Position numbers and translations under genes: made by a program | The notes under the pieces: model-generated | What the model saw: the letters and a program-made list of their open reading frames with translations, nothing else | Databases searched by the model: none | What the model was told of the DNA's origin: nothing | Shown: positions 10,901 through 20,235 of the stretch, in pieces | How the letters are laid out: every line of letters starts with the position of its first letter | How positions within the stretch are numbered: the stretch's first letter is position 1 | NCBI GenBank assembly: GCA_019058425.1 | Contig: JAHPYZ010000005.1 | Coordinates: forward strand, 34,420-98,419 | Origin: Promethearchaeota archaeon | Lineage (GTDB): Archaea > Asgardarchaeota > Lokiarchaeia > Sigyniarchaeales > SOKP01 | Direction: 5' to 3' | DNA: 64,000 nucleotides

Positions 10901-12799
10901 GTAGATATCTGGGCAAATAGTTCTGATAAAAAAGAGACGAGTTCAAATACCCAATTTGACGTGTTTAGCGAGTCATTTGTAGAAATAGAAATTCGACATC
11001 TTCACAATTATGAATTTCGATTAACTGGTAATTATATAACATTCTTTATAAACGCATCATTTCCAGACTCTTTTACTTTTTCTGTCGATGGAGCTCTACT
11101 TGAATATAGTAACTATCAGTATGGAGGTGATTTCTTCAATTATTCTATTGATGGATATCCTGTAGGGGATCATAATGTCTCAATTTGGGCAAATTCAACC
11201 GATGGGAAAGAATCTATATCGGAAGCAATCTTTACCGTCTATTCACTTTCAGTCACCATAGTACATATTGAGGAGCTTACAGATTATGAATTTCAGACTA
11301 TAGGACACTTTGTTACATTTAATATTAGTTCGATGTATCCTGATTATTACATCCTTTCAATCGACGGGATTGAAGTAAATAGGTGTGATTATAATAGTGG
11401 AGTCTTTTATGACATCTCAATTGATGGGTATGATACTGGATATCATTCTCTCCTAATTTGGGCTATTGGAGAGGATGGTAAGATTGGTACCGCTTCAAGC
11501 GGATTCAATGTTTATTCCAATTCAAGCGCAATTATTATGATAAATGAAGTTCCTAACTATGAATTTATGACTACAGGACATTATATTAATTTTAGTGTAT
11601 CTTCTTACTTTAACGGAGTGTATAATGTATCAATTGATGGAGTATTGGTAGATAATGGAATATATATTATAGATAAGACTGTCATATGTGTATCCGATGG
11701 ATATTTTATAGGAAATCATAATGTTCTAATTGTCGCAAAAAGTTTTGATGGAAAAGTTGGACAGTATGAGACTGTATTCACTGTATTTTCAAATTCAACA
11801 ACATTAATTACTATTCATGGACTTGAGGGATGTGAGTTTATGTCAACCGGAAATTTTATAAACTTTTCTATAGGTTCAAGCTATCCAGATTATTATACTT
11901 TATGGATAAATAGTATAATGGTAATTTCGGGAAACTATACAAGTGAAGAAATAATTCAATATTCACTTGATAATTATACAGCGATAATAGGGAATTATTC
12001 AGTATATATCTGGGCTATTGGGTTAGATGGGAAAGTAGGAGAATTATATGCTGGATTTAATGTGTATTCAACCTCATCAACCATAATTAGTATTAATATG
12101 CTAAATGATCTTGAATTTCTTTCAAATAATAATACCATGATATTTACTATACATTGTAATCATCCAGACTATTACGAATTATGGATTGATGGTATTCTCC
12201 TGCAAACAGATATTTATAAAAATGAAAATCCAATATCTTTCTCTTTGGATAATTATACATCTATTATTAGGAATCATTCAGTCTTTATTTGGGCAATAGG
12301 GTTAGATGGTAGAATAGGAACAATCACTTCAGATTTTAGAATAATCACCTCATCAATAATAACAATTAACATCACTTGCCTTAATGATTATGAATTCAAT
12401 TCTACTGGTAACAATATATGTTTCGCTCTTTTTTCTGAGTATCCTGATTATTTTATATTCTCAATTAATGAACTTACAATTGATTCAGGAGATTTTATTG
12501 ATGGTCAAAATTTTACTTTTTCCATTGATGGATATGAAATAGGAACTCATAACATTACTATTTGGGCACGAGGGCGAGATGGAAAAGAAACTGAGGTTAT
12601 GATCGCATTTACAGTATATCTAACTAAAGAGATAGAAACTGAAAAAGGAATTGAAATGGAAATAATTTCATCTGCAATTCTTATAACCATCCTTATTAGT
12701 GGCCCAAGTATGGTCCTTATTGGCTCAAGCTTTTATATTCGAAAAAACAATGCAAATAATTCCCTCAAAAAACCATTTCAAGAACGAAGGAAAAAATAG
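7964..12799 (+). CDS. Giant secreted/membrane-anchored protein: N-terminal alpha/alpha-toroid (prenyltransferase/terpenoid-cyclase-like) repeats plus about 9 Ig-like repeats and C-terminal TM
   Basis: Signal/TM at N-term; repeated QATYYALYILD/NTYFAIVTLDLL-type helices; about 90-aa repeats (NYEFMTTGHNITFSL...IDGYEVGDHNVVIWARGLDGKEGTA); C-term SAILITILISGPSMVLIGSSFYIRK. Confidence 0.7.
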   Translation: MVLMELRKQRFLWIVGLFVSLLIFTSFTKSQLDAKSNEGLDSHPIASANHFDFVSEILDSKLNEYNSSGYFSQIYQPSLQATYYALYILDVIGRTSTINQSKILNFIMSCYNQSSNTFTDDYSQRYLDMNATKTYYPYTSLLEVNCYAILSLEILNSLNQIDEQESIDFIWSCYQPTTSGFIGQPYDSGLPDYFKISTMDNTYFAIVTLDLLMNNWNSYITEKSEIVQYIQHLQSTNTFFWYFGGFENDMDQTIDTIDLFEPNLLSSYYCIKSLDIFGMIDVINLNNFHQFLDGLYDPATFSFQMSHFAFEDYGNIVGTSLGLTSANLTGFTGIDRTEVINFILNNRNNKGLWNYSTDDIYCELIDTYQVIRSLSDSGELSQLSENNKDLISSALFIFNSYQGFSLLSKDYTSTNLLYTIINSFDLYNRTLELDDEYLYSTIEKSLLYYSTSDCEGFLGGLFFEEDLRKYRSFPLEYYYSGNQQHYQEEGAFLVSHRSTSQALASLKILGKLDELGGTHNLTKLLDSILDSQFLMMGYENYGGFLPFLTFSLGTPEYQNEVIYLDYSYFGISVMELLSNYLGLGNLSSLAFDKLALSSYIHNNFYEDVIYQYFSPGYTMNPEILIENTFYAASILKSIDLYDLDEEKIKNFVLDFINYSNIRNIYYSYKISSILDEKIPFNYDLIYQLIGNIYSGELKEYFTTLDKNKIEQEILLWIADMIVNDLGNSFTSIHIDYLEGCKFLSTGNNITFTITSKYTGTYWYWIDGILVDSQTFNSGGETIVYSLDSYTGTIKDYNIKINASVLDGSYEEISTIFSVYSDSSTIVNILSLGNYEFMTTGHNITFSLHSQYPDWYNLSIDNIEVSVGNYTDGEIFTIPIDGYEVGDHNVVIWSRGLDDKEGTASSNFSVYSTSETIITIHSIDNYVYNSTGNLLNFSISSDFPENYTIEIDGILVYEGTYTSNFPILISIDGYIAGVHVVDIWANSSDKKETSSNTQFDVFSESFVEIEIRHLHNYEFRLTGNYITFFINASFPDSFTFSVDGALLEYSNYQYGGDFFNYSIDGYPVGDHNVSIWANSTDGKESISEAIFTVYSLSVTIVHIEELTDYEFQTIGHFVTFNISSMYPDYYILSIDGIEVNRCDYNSGVFYDISIDGYDTGYHSLLIWAIGEDGKIGTASSGFNVYSNSSAIIMINEVPNYEFMTTGHYINFSVSSYFNGVYNVSIDGVLVDNGIYIIDKTVICVSDGYFIGNHNVLIVAKSFDGKVGQYETVFTVFSNSTTLITIHGLEGCEFMSTGNFINFSIGSSYPDYYTLWINSIMVISGNYTSEEIIQYSLDNYTAIIGNYSVYIWAIGLDGKVGELYAGFNVYSTSSTIISINMLNDLEFLSNNNTMIFTIHCNHPDYYELWIDGILLQTDIYKNENPISFSLDNYTSIIRNHSVFIWAIGLDGRIGTITSDFRIITSSIITINITCLNDYEFNSTGNNICFALFSEYPDYFIFSINELTIDSGDFIDGQNFTFSIDGYEIGTHNITIWARGRDGKETEVMIAFTVYLTKEIETEKGIEMEIISSAILITILISGPSMVLIGSSFYIRKNNANNSLKKPFQERRKK
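10150..12625 (+). repeat. About nine tandem Ig-like coding repeats (about 270 nt each)
   Basis: Recurring YEF.(T)TG(N/H).I.F.(I/L).S..PDYY...IDG and GDHNV.IWA.G.DGK. Confidence 0.8.
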
Positions 12800-12845
12800 C
12801 TGAGAAAAATTTTATCTGAATCTTAGATTTTTTGTTTCTAACAAC

Positions 12846-14057
12846 CTATTTTCTTCTTATAATTTCATATAATTCTGAAATTTCTCTGATAAGAAATGCA
12901 GTTAATTCTGAAAGTTCATCGTTGATTAATTTTTCAGGTTTTGTATCAAAATAATTATCAATAAGATATTCTATTTGGTCTAAATTATTTAAAATATATT
13001 GTTTAAACTCATCCCAGTTGTCAATTAGTGATGGGATAATATCAAGGGATCTCTCTTCTTTAACTGGTTCTTGCTCAAAGGATGATTTATTTTGGATTCC
13101 AATTCTTCTTAGAATTGAATTAAAGTCTGACTTATCTTCTTCCATTAATTTATATCCTGAAATTTCCATTTGGAACCATGCAGAAATGAAACCTCTTGGA
13201 ATTCCATTTTCCCAATGATGATTTCTTAAATAGTTGTAAAGCTTGTGAGGGTCATATAATTCTTCTAGCTCAAGATGGGCAGGATTAACTCGTTCACTAC
13301 GATATTTATGCAAGAGCTGGACGAATTCTTTGCCAATTTGTCTATTAAAAGAAACACATAATTCATACTCTTTGGAGAAATCTTTCATTGGAATCTTAAT
13401 TGGCTTCTTTGAATCAATAGAATGTATGTCGATTTTAGGGATATTTATATCAAAATATTTACCAGTAAACTCTAATATTTGATTCCAATACCTCTTCTCA
13501 TAATCACCTAAAATCTCATGAAGATTTTCTAAATTCTCATTTTGATTGAGTTCTGTAAAAAGAGTGGTAGCAACTAGTTTTAATTTTTGGATCTTGTCCT
13601 GTAAAATAACCTCATTCTTGGAATCGCTAATTATATCGTTTTCAAATTCTAACTCATTCTCAGTACGCTCATAATTTAAAAATTGGTTGTTTTTCTTGTT
13701 GAAAAATATGAAAGGACTCCCATTTACGAGCTCTCGGAAGTTAGAATTTTCATTAGAATTAATAATACAACGAATACCTTCCAAATTCATTATGTCTTTA
13801 ATTTTATCTTTACTTACATTTGTAATAAAAAATAATGTAGGATTCTGAGAATAGGTGTTACTTTTTTCAAACTCTAAAATCTCCCTTAAGTTATGGAGCG
13901 CGGTTGATTCTAGATCAACAATATTAAATCCAGCTGTGAATATTTCCAACGCGTGAAGGTGTTTGAGATCTACATATGGGAATATGACTAAATTTTTCTG
14001 CTCGAAAAATAGAATGTTCAAAAACTCTGGACGGATAAAATCAGAACCTGTATCCAT
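12846..14057 (-). CDS. Hypothetical 403-aa protein in GTPase/roadblock operon
   Basis: Same strand, 46 nt from GTPase gene; no motif recognised. Confidence 0.6.
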   Translation of the reverse strand: MDTGSDFIRPEFLNILFFEQKNLVIFPYVDLKHLHALEIFTAGFNIVDLESTALHNLREILEFEKSNTYSQNPTLFFITNVSKDKIKDIMNLEGIRCIINSNENSNFRELVNGSPFIFFNKKNNQFLNYERTENELEFENDIISDSKNEVILQDKIQKLKLVATTLFTELNQNENLENLHEILGDYEKRYWNQILEFTGKYFDINIPKIDIHSIDSKKPIKIPMKDFSKEYELCVSFNRQIGKEFVQLLHKYRSERVNPAHLELEELYDPHKLYNYLRNHHWENGIPRGFISAWFQMEISGYKLMEEDKSDFNSILRRIGIQNKSSFEQEPVKEERSLDIIPSLIDNWDEFKQYILNNLDQIEYLIDNYFDTKPEKLINDELSELTAFLIREISELYEIIRRK

Positions 14058-14102
14058 TGTTTCACCTTTACTTATAATTATATATTGACTAAAATTATCT
14101 AG

Positions 14103-14765
14103 TTAATCTTTGAAATAATTAAAAATCACTTGTAATATTAAATCTTTAAAACATTCTATTATATTTTTTCCTTGAAGTGCTTCTGTTGGATACACTATAT
14201 ATGTTCCATCGGGATACTTTTCTACGAGTGGTAAACCTAAATTTATCTTAAAGTCTTTTATAGGAATAGCATTCTTTAAATCTCGTTTATTCAACTGGAC
14301 TAAATATGGGATCTCCTTTGGTTTAGCGAAACTTACTAATTCTCTGAAACTTCTTTTATTTTGCTCTATTTTATCGGGATCTGAATCCCCAATAAACATA
14401 ATCCCATCTGCTCCATCCAATACATATTCACGAGTGGAAAGGAATCTCTCTTGTCCTGTGCATGTGACCACATGCGTAATAATATTGAATTTGACATCAT
14501 GCAATGTAAATTTGAACAATAAATATAAAGAATCTTCCCAAAGCGTGCGCCCCTCAGTAGTTTCTATTGAATAACCACGACTTAATTTAAGCAAGTTGAA
14601 CTTTTCACGTAACCTGAAAAAATTAGTTGTTTTTCCACTTTCTCCCGGCCCCCAATAGACTATCTTGAATTGAATCATATTCTCTGAATCATTAAAATCA
14701 AAATCTTCACTTACTTCCACTTTAATCTTATCTAAATTACTTACATCTTTCTGTTCTAATTCCAT
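14103..14765 (-). CDS. Small Ras-like/MglA-like GTPase
   Basis: G1 GPGESGKTT, G3 CTGQERF, G4 NKRD. Confidence 0.9.
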   Translation of the reverse strand: MELEQKDVSNLDKIKVEVSEDFDFNDSENMIQFKIVYWGPGESGKTTNFFRLREKFNLLKLSRGYSIETTEGRTLWEDSLYLLFKFTLHDVKFNIITHVVTCTGQERFLSTREYVLDGADGIMFIGDSDPDKIEQNKRSFRELVSFAKPKEIPYLVQLNKRDLKNAIPIKDFKINLGLPLVEKYPDGTYIVYPTEALQGKNIIECFKDLILQVIFNYFKD

Positions 14766-14788
14766 TATATCACCTATATATAGGTAAT

Positions 14789-15337
14789 TTAAGATATGGT
14801 TCCGATTTTGTCTTTGAATATCTGCTTCTTTAACTCTTTGATATGTTCTTTTATTTCTTTTTCAGGCATTTTTAGGACATTCTTCATATGTTCATTTCTC
14901 TCAATTTCTTCTTTGATTCGTTGAGAAAACTTACTCATCTGAAGAATCATTACTCCTAAATTTACATCGTTATCAGTCAGAAGAACGATTAAGATATCCC
15001 GTCTTCCTTTCTTTTGCAGTTCTATATCTCCTATAGATTTGACAAAGAGCCTCATATCGCTATAAATAATTGTAGCACGCTCTAAATCTTCCGTCTCAAA
15101 AAAGTCCTGACCTTGCCTTGCAACACCATATAATGCAGCCCCAATTGAACTTAAATCCCAATAATTTAACTTTCTATCAAACCGAGAATCTATAGCAATA
15201 ATTTTAGCATCTTGATCTATTGCAATCAATCCATAGATATACCCCTTACGGGTTAATTTACCGTAGTTATATCTAATATCATCTAACACTTCAGTAATCT
15301 TATTTTCATATAATACCTTAGGTATGTGTGTTATCAT
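14789..15337 (-). CDS. Roadblock/LC7 domain protein
   Basis: ALYGVARQGQDFFETEDLERATIIYSDMRLFVKSIGD...DILIVLLTDNDVNLGVM pattern; adjacent to GTPase. Confidence 0.72.
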   Translation of the reverse strand: MITHIPKVLYENKITEVLDDIRYNYGKLTRKGYIYGLIAIDQDAKIIAIDSRFDRKLNYWDLSSIGAALYGVARQGQDFFETEDLERATIIYSDMRLFVKSIGDIELQKKGRRDILIVLLTDNDVNLGVMILQMSKFSQRIKEEIERNEHMKNVLKMPEKEIKEHIKELKKQIFKDKIGTIS

Positions 15338-15439
15338 CTCATTTTTTCCTTTAAATAATAATTTTGTTGATAGAATTTACTGTGAGGAGTATATAAAGAA
15401 AAAAATCGTAAAATTAGACAAAAAATGTAAAGTTTCCTC

Positions 15440-16363
15440 TTAAATTATTTCTAGTTGAGTATTCTTGGTAGAACTAATCTCTTTTTCATTTGAATAGGAA
15501 TTTTCCTTCACTACAACATTAATTAATTTTACACTAGCGCCATTCTCAAGTATTTTTACATATTGTACCGCTTTCAAACCCCAAATATTTACTGTAATTG
15601 AACTGGAGTCATCACTTAGAATAAGCTTTAGTAGAAATGATTTCTCTCCACTTTTTTGCGTGAATTCTTTAAAATCATGAATTTGAATAATACCCTTCAC
15701 AAACCGAATAAAACCCTCTTTATTATAAAGTTCTTCGATAGAATGTTTAGAAGGGATGATATCAAATTGTTTTTCAGTAGATGTTGAGATCGTTTGTTGC
15801 TTCACTTCAGGGAGGATGACTCCCTTTGGAGCTAATACTAACTTTCCCTGCCGACCTAAATGCACTTCTAATTTATCATTTAATCCCTTCTTAGAATATC
15901 CGCCAATAACTTGAATAATTTCTTGCGGTTGAAAGAATCTATTGTCCATAATTTCTGTCTGATCATTCCATAGCACAACCTTTATGCATTCTGACAAGTC
16001 GCATAATTGAATCGAGCCGACTACTCCAGGAGTACCATCTTTTTTTATGAATTCTCTTCGCTCATGAATCTCAGTTAACCTTCCTGCAATGACGATATTT
16101 CTCATATTCTCCGTTATCTCAGAGATTGGAATCGCAAAATCATTATAATCTATGACTTCTTCTGTAATATGCTCCAAAATCTCAGAATTTTCCGAAGAAT
16201 CAACATTTACCCCATTTTCTTTTGCTATTAAATATAAAATTGCTTGCTTAGTCATGAATCCTTGATACTCCGTTTCTTTTTCCTTAACTTGTGCCATTAG
16301 CTCATCTTCACCAATCCCAGCATCTACTAGAGCTTGGAAAATCTCTTCAACTCGTTCAGCCAT
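15440..16363 (-). CDS. RPA-like OB-fold single-stranded DNA-binding protein
   Basis: Two OB folds: VIAGRLTEIHERREFIKKDGTPGVVGSIQLCDLSECIKVVLWNDQ and RFVKGIIQIHDFKEFTQKSGEKSFLLKLILSDDSSSITVNIWG. Confidence 0.8.
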   Translation of the reverse strand: MAERVEEIFQALVDAGIGEDELMAQVKEKETEYQGFMTKQAILYLIAKENGVNVDSSENSEILEHITEEVIDYNDFAIPISEITENMRNIVIAGRLTEIHERREFIKKDGTPGVVGSIQLCDLSECIKVVLWNDQTEIMDNRFFQPQEIIQVIGGYSKKGLNDKLEVHLGRQGKLVLAPKGVILPEVKQQTISTSTEKQFDIIPSKHSIEELYNKEGFIRFVKGIIQIHDFKEFTQKSGEKSFLLKLILSDDSSSITVNIWGLKAVQYVKILENGASVKLINVVVKENSYSNEKEISSTKNTQLEII

Positions 16364-16383
16364 TTTTCCTTCAAACCATATTG

Positions 16384-16611
16384 TTATTCAAATACAAATG
16401 GAGAATTATTCATTCGGTAACTCAGTCCAAACGATGTGGCGTTTCTTTGATGAAAAACTTTTGAATGATGGTTCCCATTTCCTAAAGAACAATTCCAACC
16501 ATAATTGTTTCTGTCATTAGTGAAAACAACACCAAATCCATTTGAATGATGAATACAGACATCAAAATTCCTTCTTCCAAAAGAATTCTCATTTCCAAAT
16601 GAAATTATAAA
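16384..16611 (-). pseudogene. Start-less open fragment with WNC/NG-rich repeats
   Basis: Minus frame ...ISFGNENSFGRRNFDVCIHHSNGFGVVFTNDRNNYGWNCSLGNGNHHSKVFHQRNATSFGLSYRMNNSPFVFE*; no ATG; not in ORF track. Confidence 0.4.
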
Positions 16612-16702
16612 TCACTTCTTTTTAGCATTTATTTTTTTAATATTTTTGAAAAATAATACCATTGAATATTTATAAAGAAAAAAAGTAGAAATCTAGCACG
16701 AG

Positions 16703-17302
16703 CTATAAATTTTTAATAAATTGTGTGGTTAATCCGATTTTATTACGTGTTCTATGAAAGGCATAGGCGGAACAACAACATAATGCTCGTAGATTAGATT
16801 GGATAATTTTTTGCGGTTTGTTCTTATCTAATAAATCAGTAATATAAATCACAACTGCAACTTGAGTCATAATTTGAGGCCAAAAGCATAAACAATCAAG
16901 CTTCTTCTTTAATCTTCGAGCATTCTCTTTAGCTCTTTTGTAATCGAATACTGGAGCTAATCGATAAATCTTACGTAAATTAATCAGCACTTTCCTCTCT
17001 TGATTCTTTGATTTCAGTGCATGTGGATATTTACTCAAAAATCGTTTAATTTGAATTAGGTTTACTAAAAACTTGCTACAATATTTATGAATAAGAACTG
17101 CGGGAAAATTTAACTTGCTCTTTATTAGATCATATTCTGCTTGAGTCAAAACATAAACTCTCTCATTTCGCGTAAAAGAGATATTACGAAATAGAAAATC
17201 CAAAATTATTGATTTAAATCCATTTTGAGATTTATAGAATTTATTATAGTAATCAGATCCACTATAGTTCTCTGTGTTTTGCTTTTTAAGTGTCTGAGTC
17301 AT
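16703..17302 (-). CDS. TFB-like cyclin-fold protein lacking zinc ribbon
   Basis: Layout parallels C-terminal cyclin repeats of the 33524 ORF (IMTQVAVVIYITDLL...RALCCCSAYAFHRTRNKI). Confidence 0.4.
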   Translation of the reverse strand: MTQTLKKQNTENYSGSDYYNKFYKSQNGFKSIILDFLFRNISFTRNERVYVLTQAEYDLIKSKLNFPAVLIHKYCSKFLVNLIQIKRFLSKYPHALKSKNQERKVLINLRKIYRLAPVFDYKRAKENARRLKKKLDCLCFWPQIMTQVAVVIYITDLLDKNKPQKIIQSNLRALCCCSAYAFHRTRNKIGLTTQFIKNL

Positions 17303-17381
17303 GGTGGTTCAGTGGTTCAATTTAATCTTATATTATGGATATAATAAGAGTATTTAAACAAAAAATGAGAATATACCTTTA

Positions 17382-18476
17382 CTATACTATATTATCAAGA
17401 CTAACCTGTTTTGATTTCGATTGCTCCCTTTCAAACATGAAATGTTTTCTACAGCTATAATAATTATTTTCAAACTTTGTTAAATTCGACTTCACACGGT
17501 CTTTATTGAGGCGATGTTCTTCACATAGTAAAGACATAACTCTCGAGTTATGAGGAGAATTCCACATTATATTACCTGTATCTTTATTGATATCAGGTAG
17601 TAAAAAAAGACTTCTTATTTTTTTTATTATCTCTGAAGTTAAATCTTTAAAATTATATGTTCGATACTCTTTCAATTTAAGCTGTTCAAGAGTCTTGTAT
17701 TTTCTAATGAGTTGTAATGCTTTTTTGGCACCAATCCCTTTGATCCCTGGAAAAAAATCAGTCCCTATCAGAATACCAATATCTACTAATTGAAAGATGG
17801 AGATTTGAAGATTATTCAAATTCCTCTTAAGATCAATTCTTATTGGTTGAATTTTTTGATATTGCCATCTCCCTTGAACTTTCCTTCGTAATGATTTTGA
17901 AAGGTTTTGAATAACATGAGGGCATCCAAATAAGAGGGAATCGAAGTCTTGTGAATTTGAGAAATTTGCGATCCCTTGTTTCACTAAAAAAGCACATTGG
18001 GATTCTGCTGAAGAAGGTGCCTCTATACACGGAATCCCTAATGCTCCGAGAAGTTGCTTAGACTCCCTAATGATATTTTGCCACATGTATTCTTTACCTA
18101 AAGCAATCTGACGTGCTAATTCATAATTATGATTTTGCTGTGCTTCTTTATACCATTGTTGTATAAAAAGAAAATCTTTGAGTTGATCCTTTGTGATCAC
18201 TCTTTTAAGCTCAGAAACTTTCCCATCAAAACAGAAAATTGGAAATATCTTCTTCGAATATAGAAAATTAACTCTATACATTAGTCCATACAAATGGGAG
18301 ATTGGTCTTTGTGTTCTGTCTAGTATTAATCCCGCATAGGTGCTATCTGGATTTTTGCGTGTAAAATTGAACAAACCCATTATTATATTTGGAGCATCAA
18401 TCGATATGATCTTGCCTTGTAAGTCGCGAAAATCAATTTGTTTCCGAACAACTATATTTTGTAATTTAACTCCCAT
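17382..18476 (-). CDS. fen: FEN1/XPG-family flap endonuclease
   Basis: MGVKLQNIV..., N-domain SIDAPNIIMGLFNF, I-domain EAPSSAESQCAFLVKQG, IGTDFFPGIKGIGAKKALQLI H3TH. Confidence 0.9.
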   Translation of the reverse strand: MGVKLQNIVVRKQIDFRDLQGKIISIDAPNIIMGLFNFTRKNPDSTYAGLILDRTQRPISHLYGLMYRVNFLYSKKIFPIFCFDGKVSELKRVITKDQLKDFLFIQQWYKEAQQNHNYELARQIALGKEYMWQNIIRESKQLLGALGIPCIEAPSSAESQCAFLVKQGIANFSNSQDFDSLLFGCPHVIQNLSKSLRRKVQGRWQYQKIQPIRIDLKRNLNNLQISIFQLVDIGILIGTDFFPGIKGIGAKKALQLIRKYKTLEQLKLKEYRTYNFKDLTSEIIKKIRSLFLLPDINKDTGNIMWNSPHNSRVMSLLCEEHRLNKDRVKSNLTKFENNYYSCRKHFMFEREQSKSKQVSLDNIV

Positions 18477-18640
18477 GATTAGATTACATTTAAATAAAAT
18501 TATAAAAAGGAAAAAAAGAAAGTAAAGTTAGATTTTAACTACCATCCCTTAATGAGATGATACAACCAGGATATTGCTTTAAAAATCTTTATCCTCATAG
18601 ATGAAGAATAAATTATTTATATTTAAACAAAAAAAAGTGA

Positions 18641-18895
18641 TTACTCATCGTCCTCTAATAGATCTTCGCTGAGGGAATTAACAAATTTCCTCATTGTTTC
18701 TTCATCTTTAAACTCGTCTTTAAATGCATCTAGAACGCCACTTTTCTCTTCTTCTGCTAGAATATTATCATCTTCAATGTCACTTTCAAGATCTTCAATT
18801 GAAAAGTTCAGATGACAATCTAAACATTCAATGTGATCATTATACGCTAAAATCTTAGATGAGTGACATCTTGGACAGTAATAACCTGAAGACAT
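18641..18895 (-). CDS. Small zinc-ribbon acidic protein
   Basis: MSSGYYCPRCHSSKILAYNDHIECLDCHLNF; internal ATG at 18895 preferred over the longer ORF, whose extension is hydrophobic and upstream of a better start. Confidence 0.6.
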   Translation of the reverse strand: MSSGYYCPRCHSSKILAYNDHIECLDCHLNFSIEDLESDIEDDNILAEEEKSGVLDAFKDEFKDEETMRKFVNSLSEDLLEDDE

Positions 18896-19153
18896 GTCTG
18901 GATTAAAAAATACAAATATGTATGTGGTAAATAATATTATGTAGATTGGGAATATAAACCTATCATCGATGTGGTAAAAGAGAAATATGATGGGGAATTT
19001 AATGGGAATTGTATTTATCACCTAACACTATGATTTGATTTCATAAAGATCGTGTACCTATTTAAATAAAAATGCCTTCTTTCGTCATTGGCTTTTTTCT
19101 TTATATATATGTAGAAACATAGAGATACAAAATTCTAATTGTGATAAGAAAAA

Positions 19154-19516
19154 ATGATGGAAAAAAAACGATATATTGAAAGGGAAAGAGCGTCAAGGGG
19201 GATTATTGGTGTATTTTTTGGAATTATTTTGTTTTTAACTATTTTTTCTCCATTCTATTTATTAACTATACGATATCACGTAGGGTATGTATTAAAGGGA
19301 ATATTTGATTGGATTGGTAAAGTTTCTTTGATGGGAGGGAGCTGTATATTAATTATTAGTGTAATGGGCATATTTCTTCGAGTAAAATTGAATATTAGAT
19401 GGGTTATTATTGGAATTGCACTACTCTGGATAGGTTTCTGGTCTACTGGAATTGATCTTCTTGGGTTATTCAATGGGAGTTCTCAAGGTTCAGGAACGGG
19501 AACAGGCTATCATTAG
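19154..19516 (+). CDS. Small membrane protein (3 TM)
   Basis: Hydrophobic segments, glycine-rich tail. Confidence 0.55.
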   Translation: MMEKKRYIERERASRGIIGVFFGIILFLTIFSPFYLLTIRYHVGYVLKGIFDWIGKVSLMGGSCILIISVMGIFLRVKLNIRWVIIGIALLWIGFWSTGIDLLGLFNGSSQGSGTGTGYH

Positions 19517-19589
19517 AAATTAATATTCCTTTTTTGAGTATTCAATCTTAGATATTAAATCTTAATTCTAGATCAATATCATGGAAGGC

Positions 19590-19808
19590 TTAATATATCC
19601 TAAAATATCTTAATCCTGTATTTATTCCGCAGACTATAAGGAGAACAAGAGAGATGACAATGACGCCTATCATTTTATGGCGTTGAAATTGTCCTAAGAA
19701 AAGCCATCCAAGAATTCCTATAATCAATCCTAGAAGGCCTATTATAGATCCTAATGCTATCAAAAATTCTATTCCATCTCCCAACATATCAAAATAATCG
19801 AATAACAT
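19590..19808 (-). CDS. Small two-TM membrane protein
   Basis: FLIALGSIIGLLGLIIGILGWLFLG and VIVISLVLLIVCGI. Confidence 0.5.
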   Translation of the reverse strand: MLFDYFDMLGDGIEFLIALGSIIGLLGLIIGILGWLFLGQFQRHKMIGVIVISLVLLIVCGINTGLRYFRIY

Positions 19809-19865
19809 TATGCTATTCTATAATTTTGGACCTTTATAAAGAAAAATTAACTCTCCTTCTCTTTT

Positions 19866-19877
19866 TTTCTTTAAATA
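19866..19877 (+). promoter_or_regulatory. TATA-box-like TTTCTTTAAATA
   Basis: Upstream of the 19918 ORF; recurrent 12-mer. Confidence 0.4.
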
Positions 19878-19917
19878 ATTGAGATTTATTTAAGGTGCAA
19901 ACAATTGAAAATCTATT

Positions 19918-20235
19918 ATGAGAAAATTAGATGAAATTGGAATCTGCCCTAATTGTGATTGTTCGATTTCTATTTTCAAAACTCAGAATTACAAGCGATT
20001 TGCTAAGTGTGAGATATGTGGTATGTCTTATGCTTTACCGAAACGGGGATCTATTAATAATTCAGCTTTAATTTGTCCAAGAAATAATTTTCCCCTTCTT
20101 ATTGTAGATAGAAAGGATCAATGCGCATATTTTTGGACTGACGGTCCTTGCTTTAACTGTGTAAAATATGACAATTGTGAAACCGTGAAAGAATTAATTA
20201 CTGAATTTACAGAATTGCAGGTGTATGGATATTAA
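19918..20235 (+). CDS. Double zinc-knuckle protein
   Basis: CPNCDCSISIF...CEICGMSYALPKRG... Confidence 0.65.
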   Translation: MRKLDEIGICPNCDCSISIFKTQNYKRFAKCEICGMSYALPKRGSINNSALICPRNNFPLLIVDRKDQCAYFWTDGPCFNCVKYDNCETVKELITEFTELQVYGY

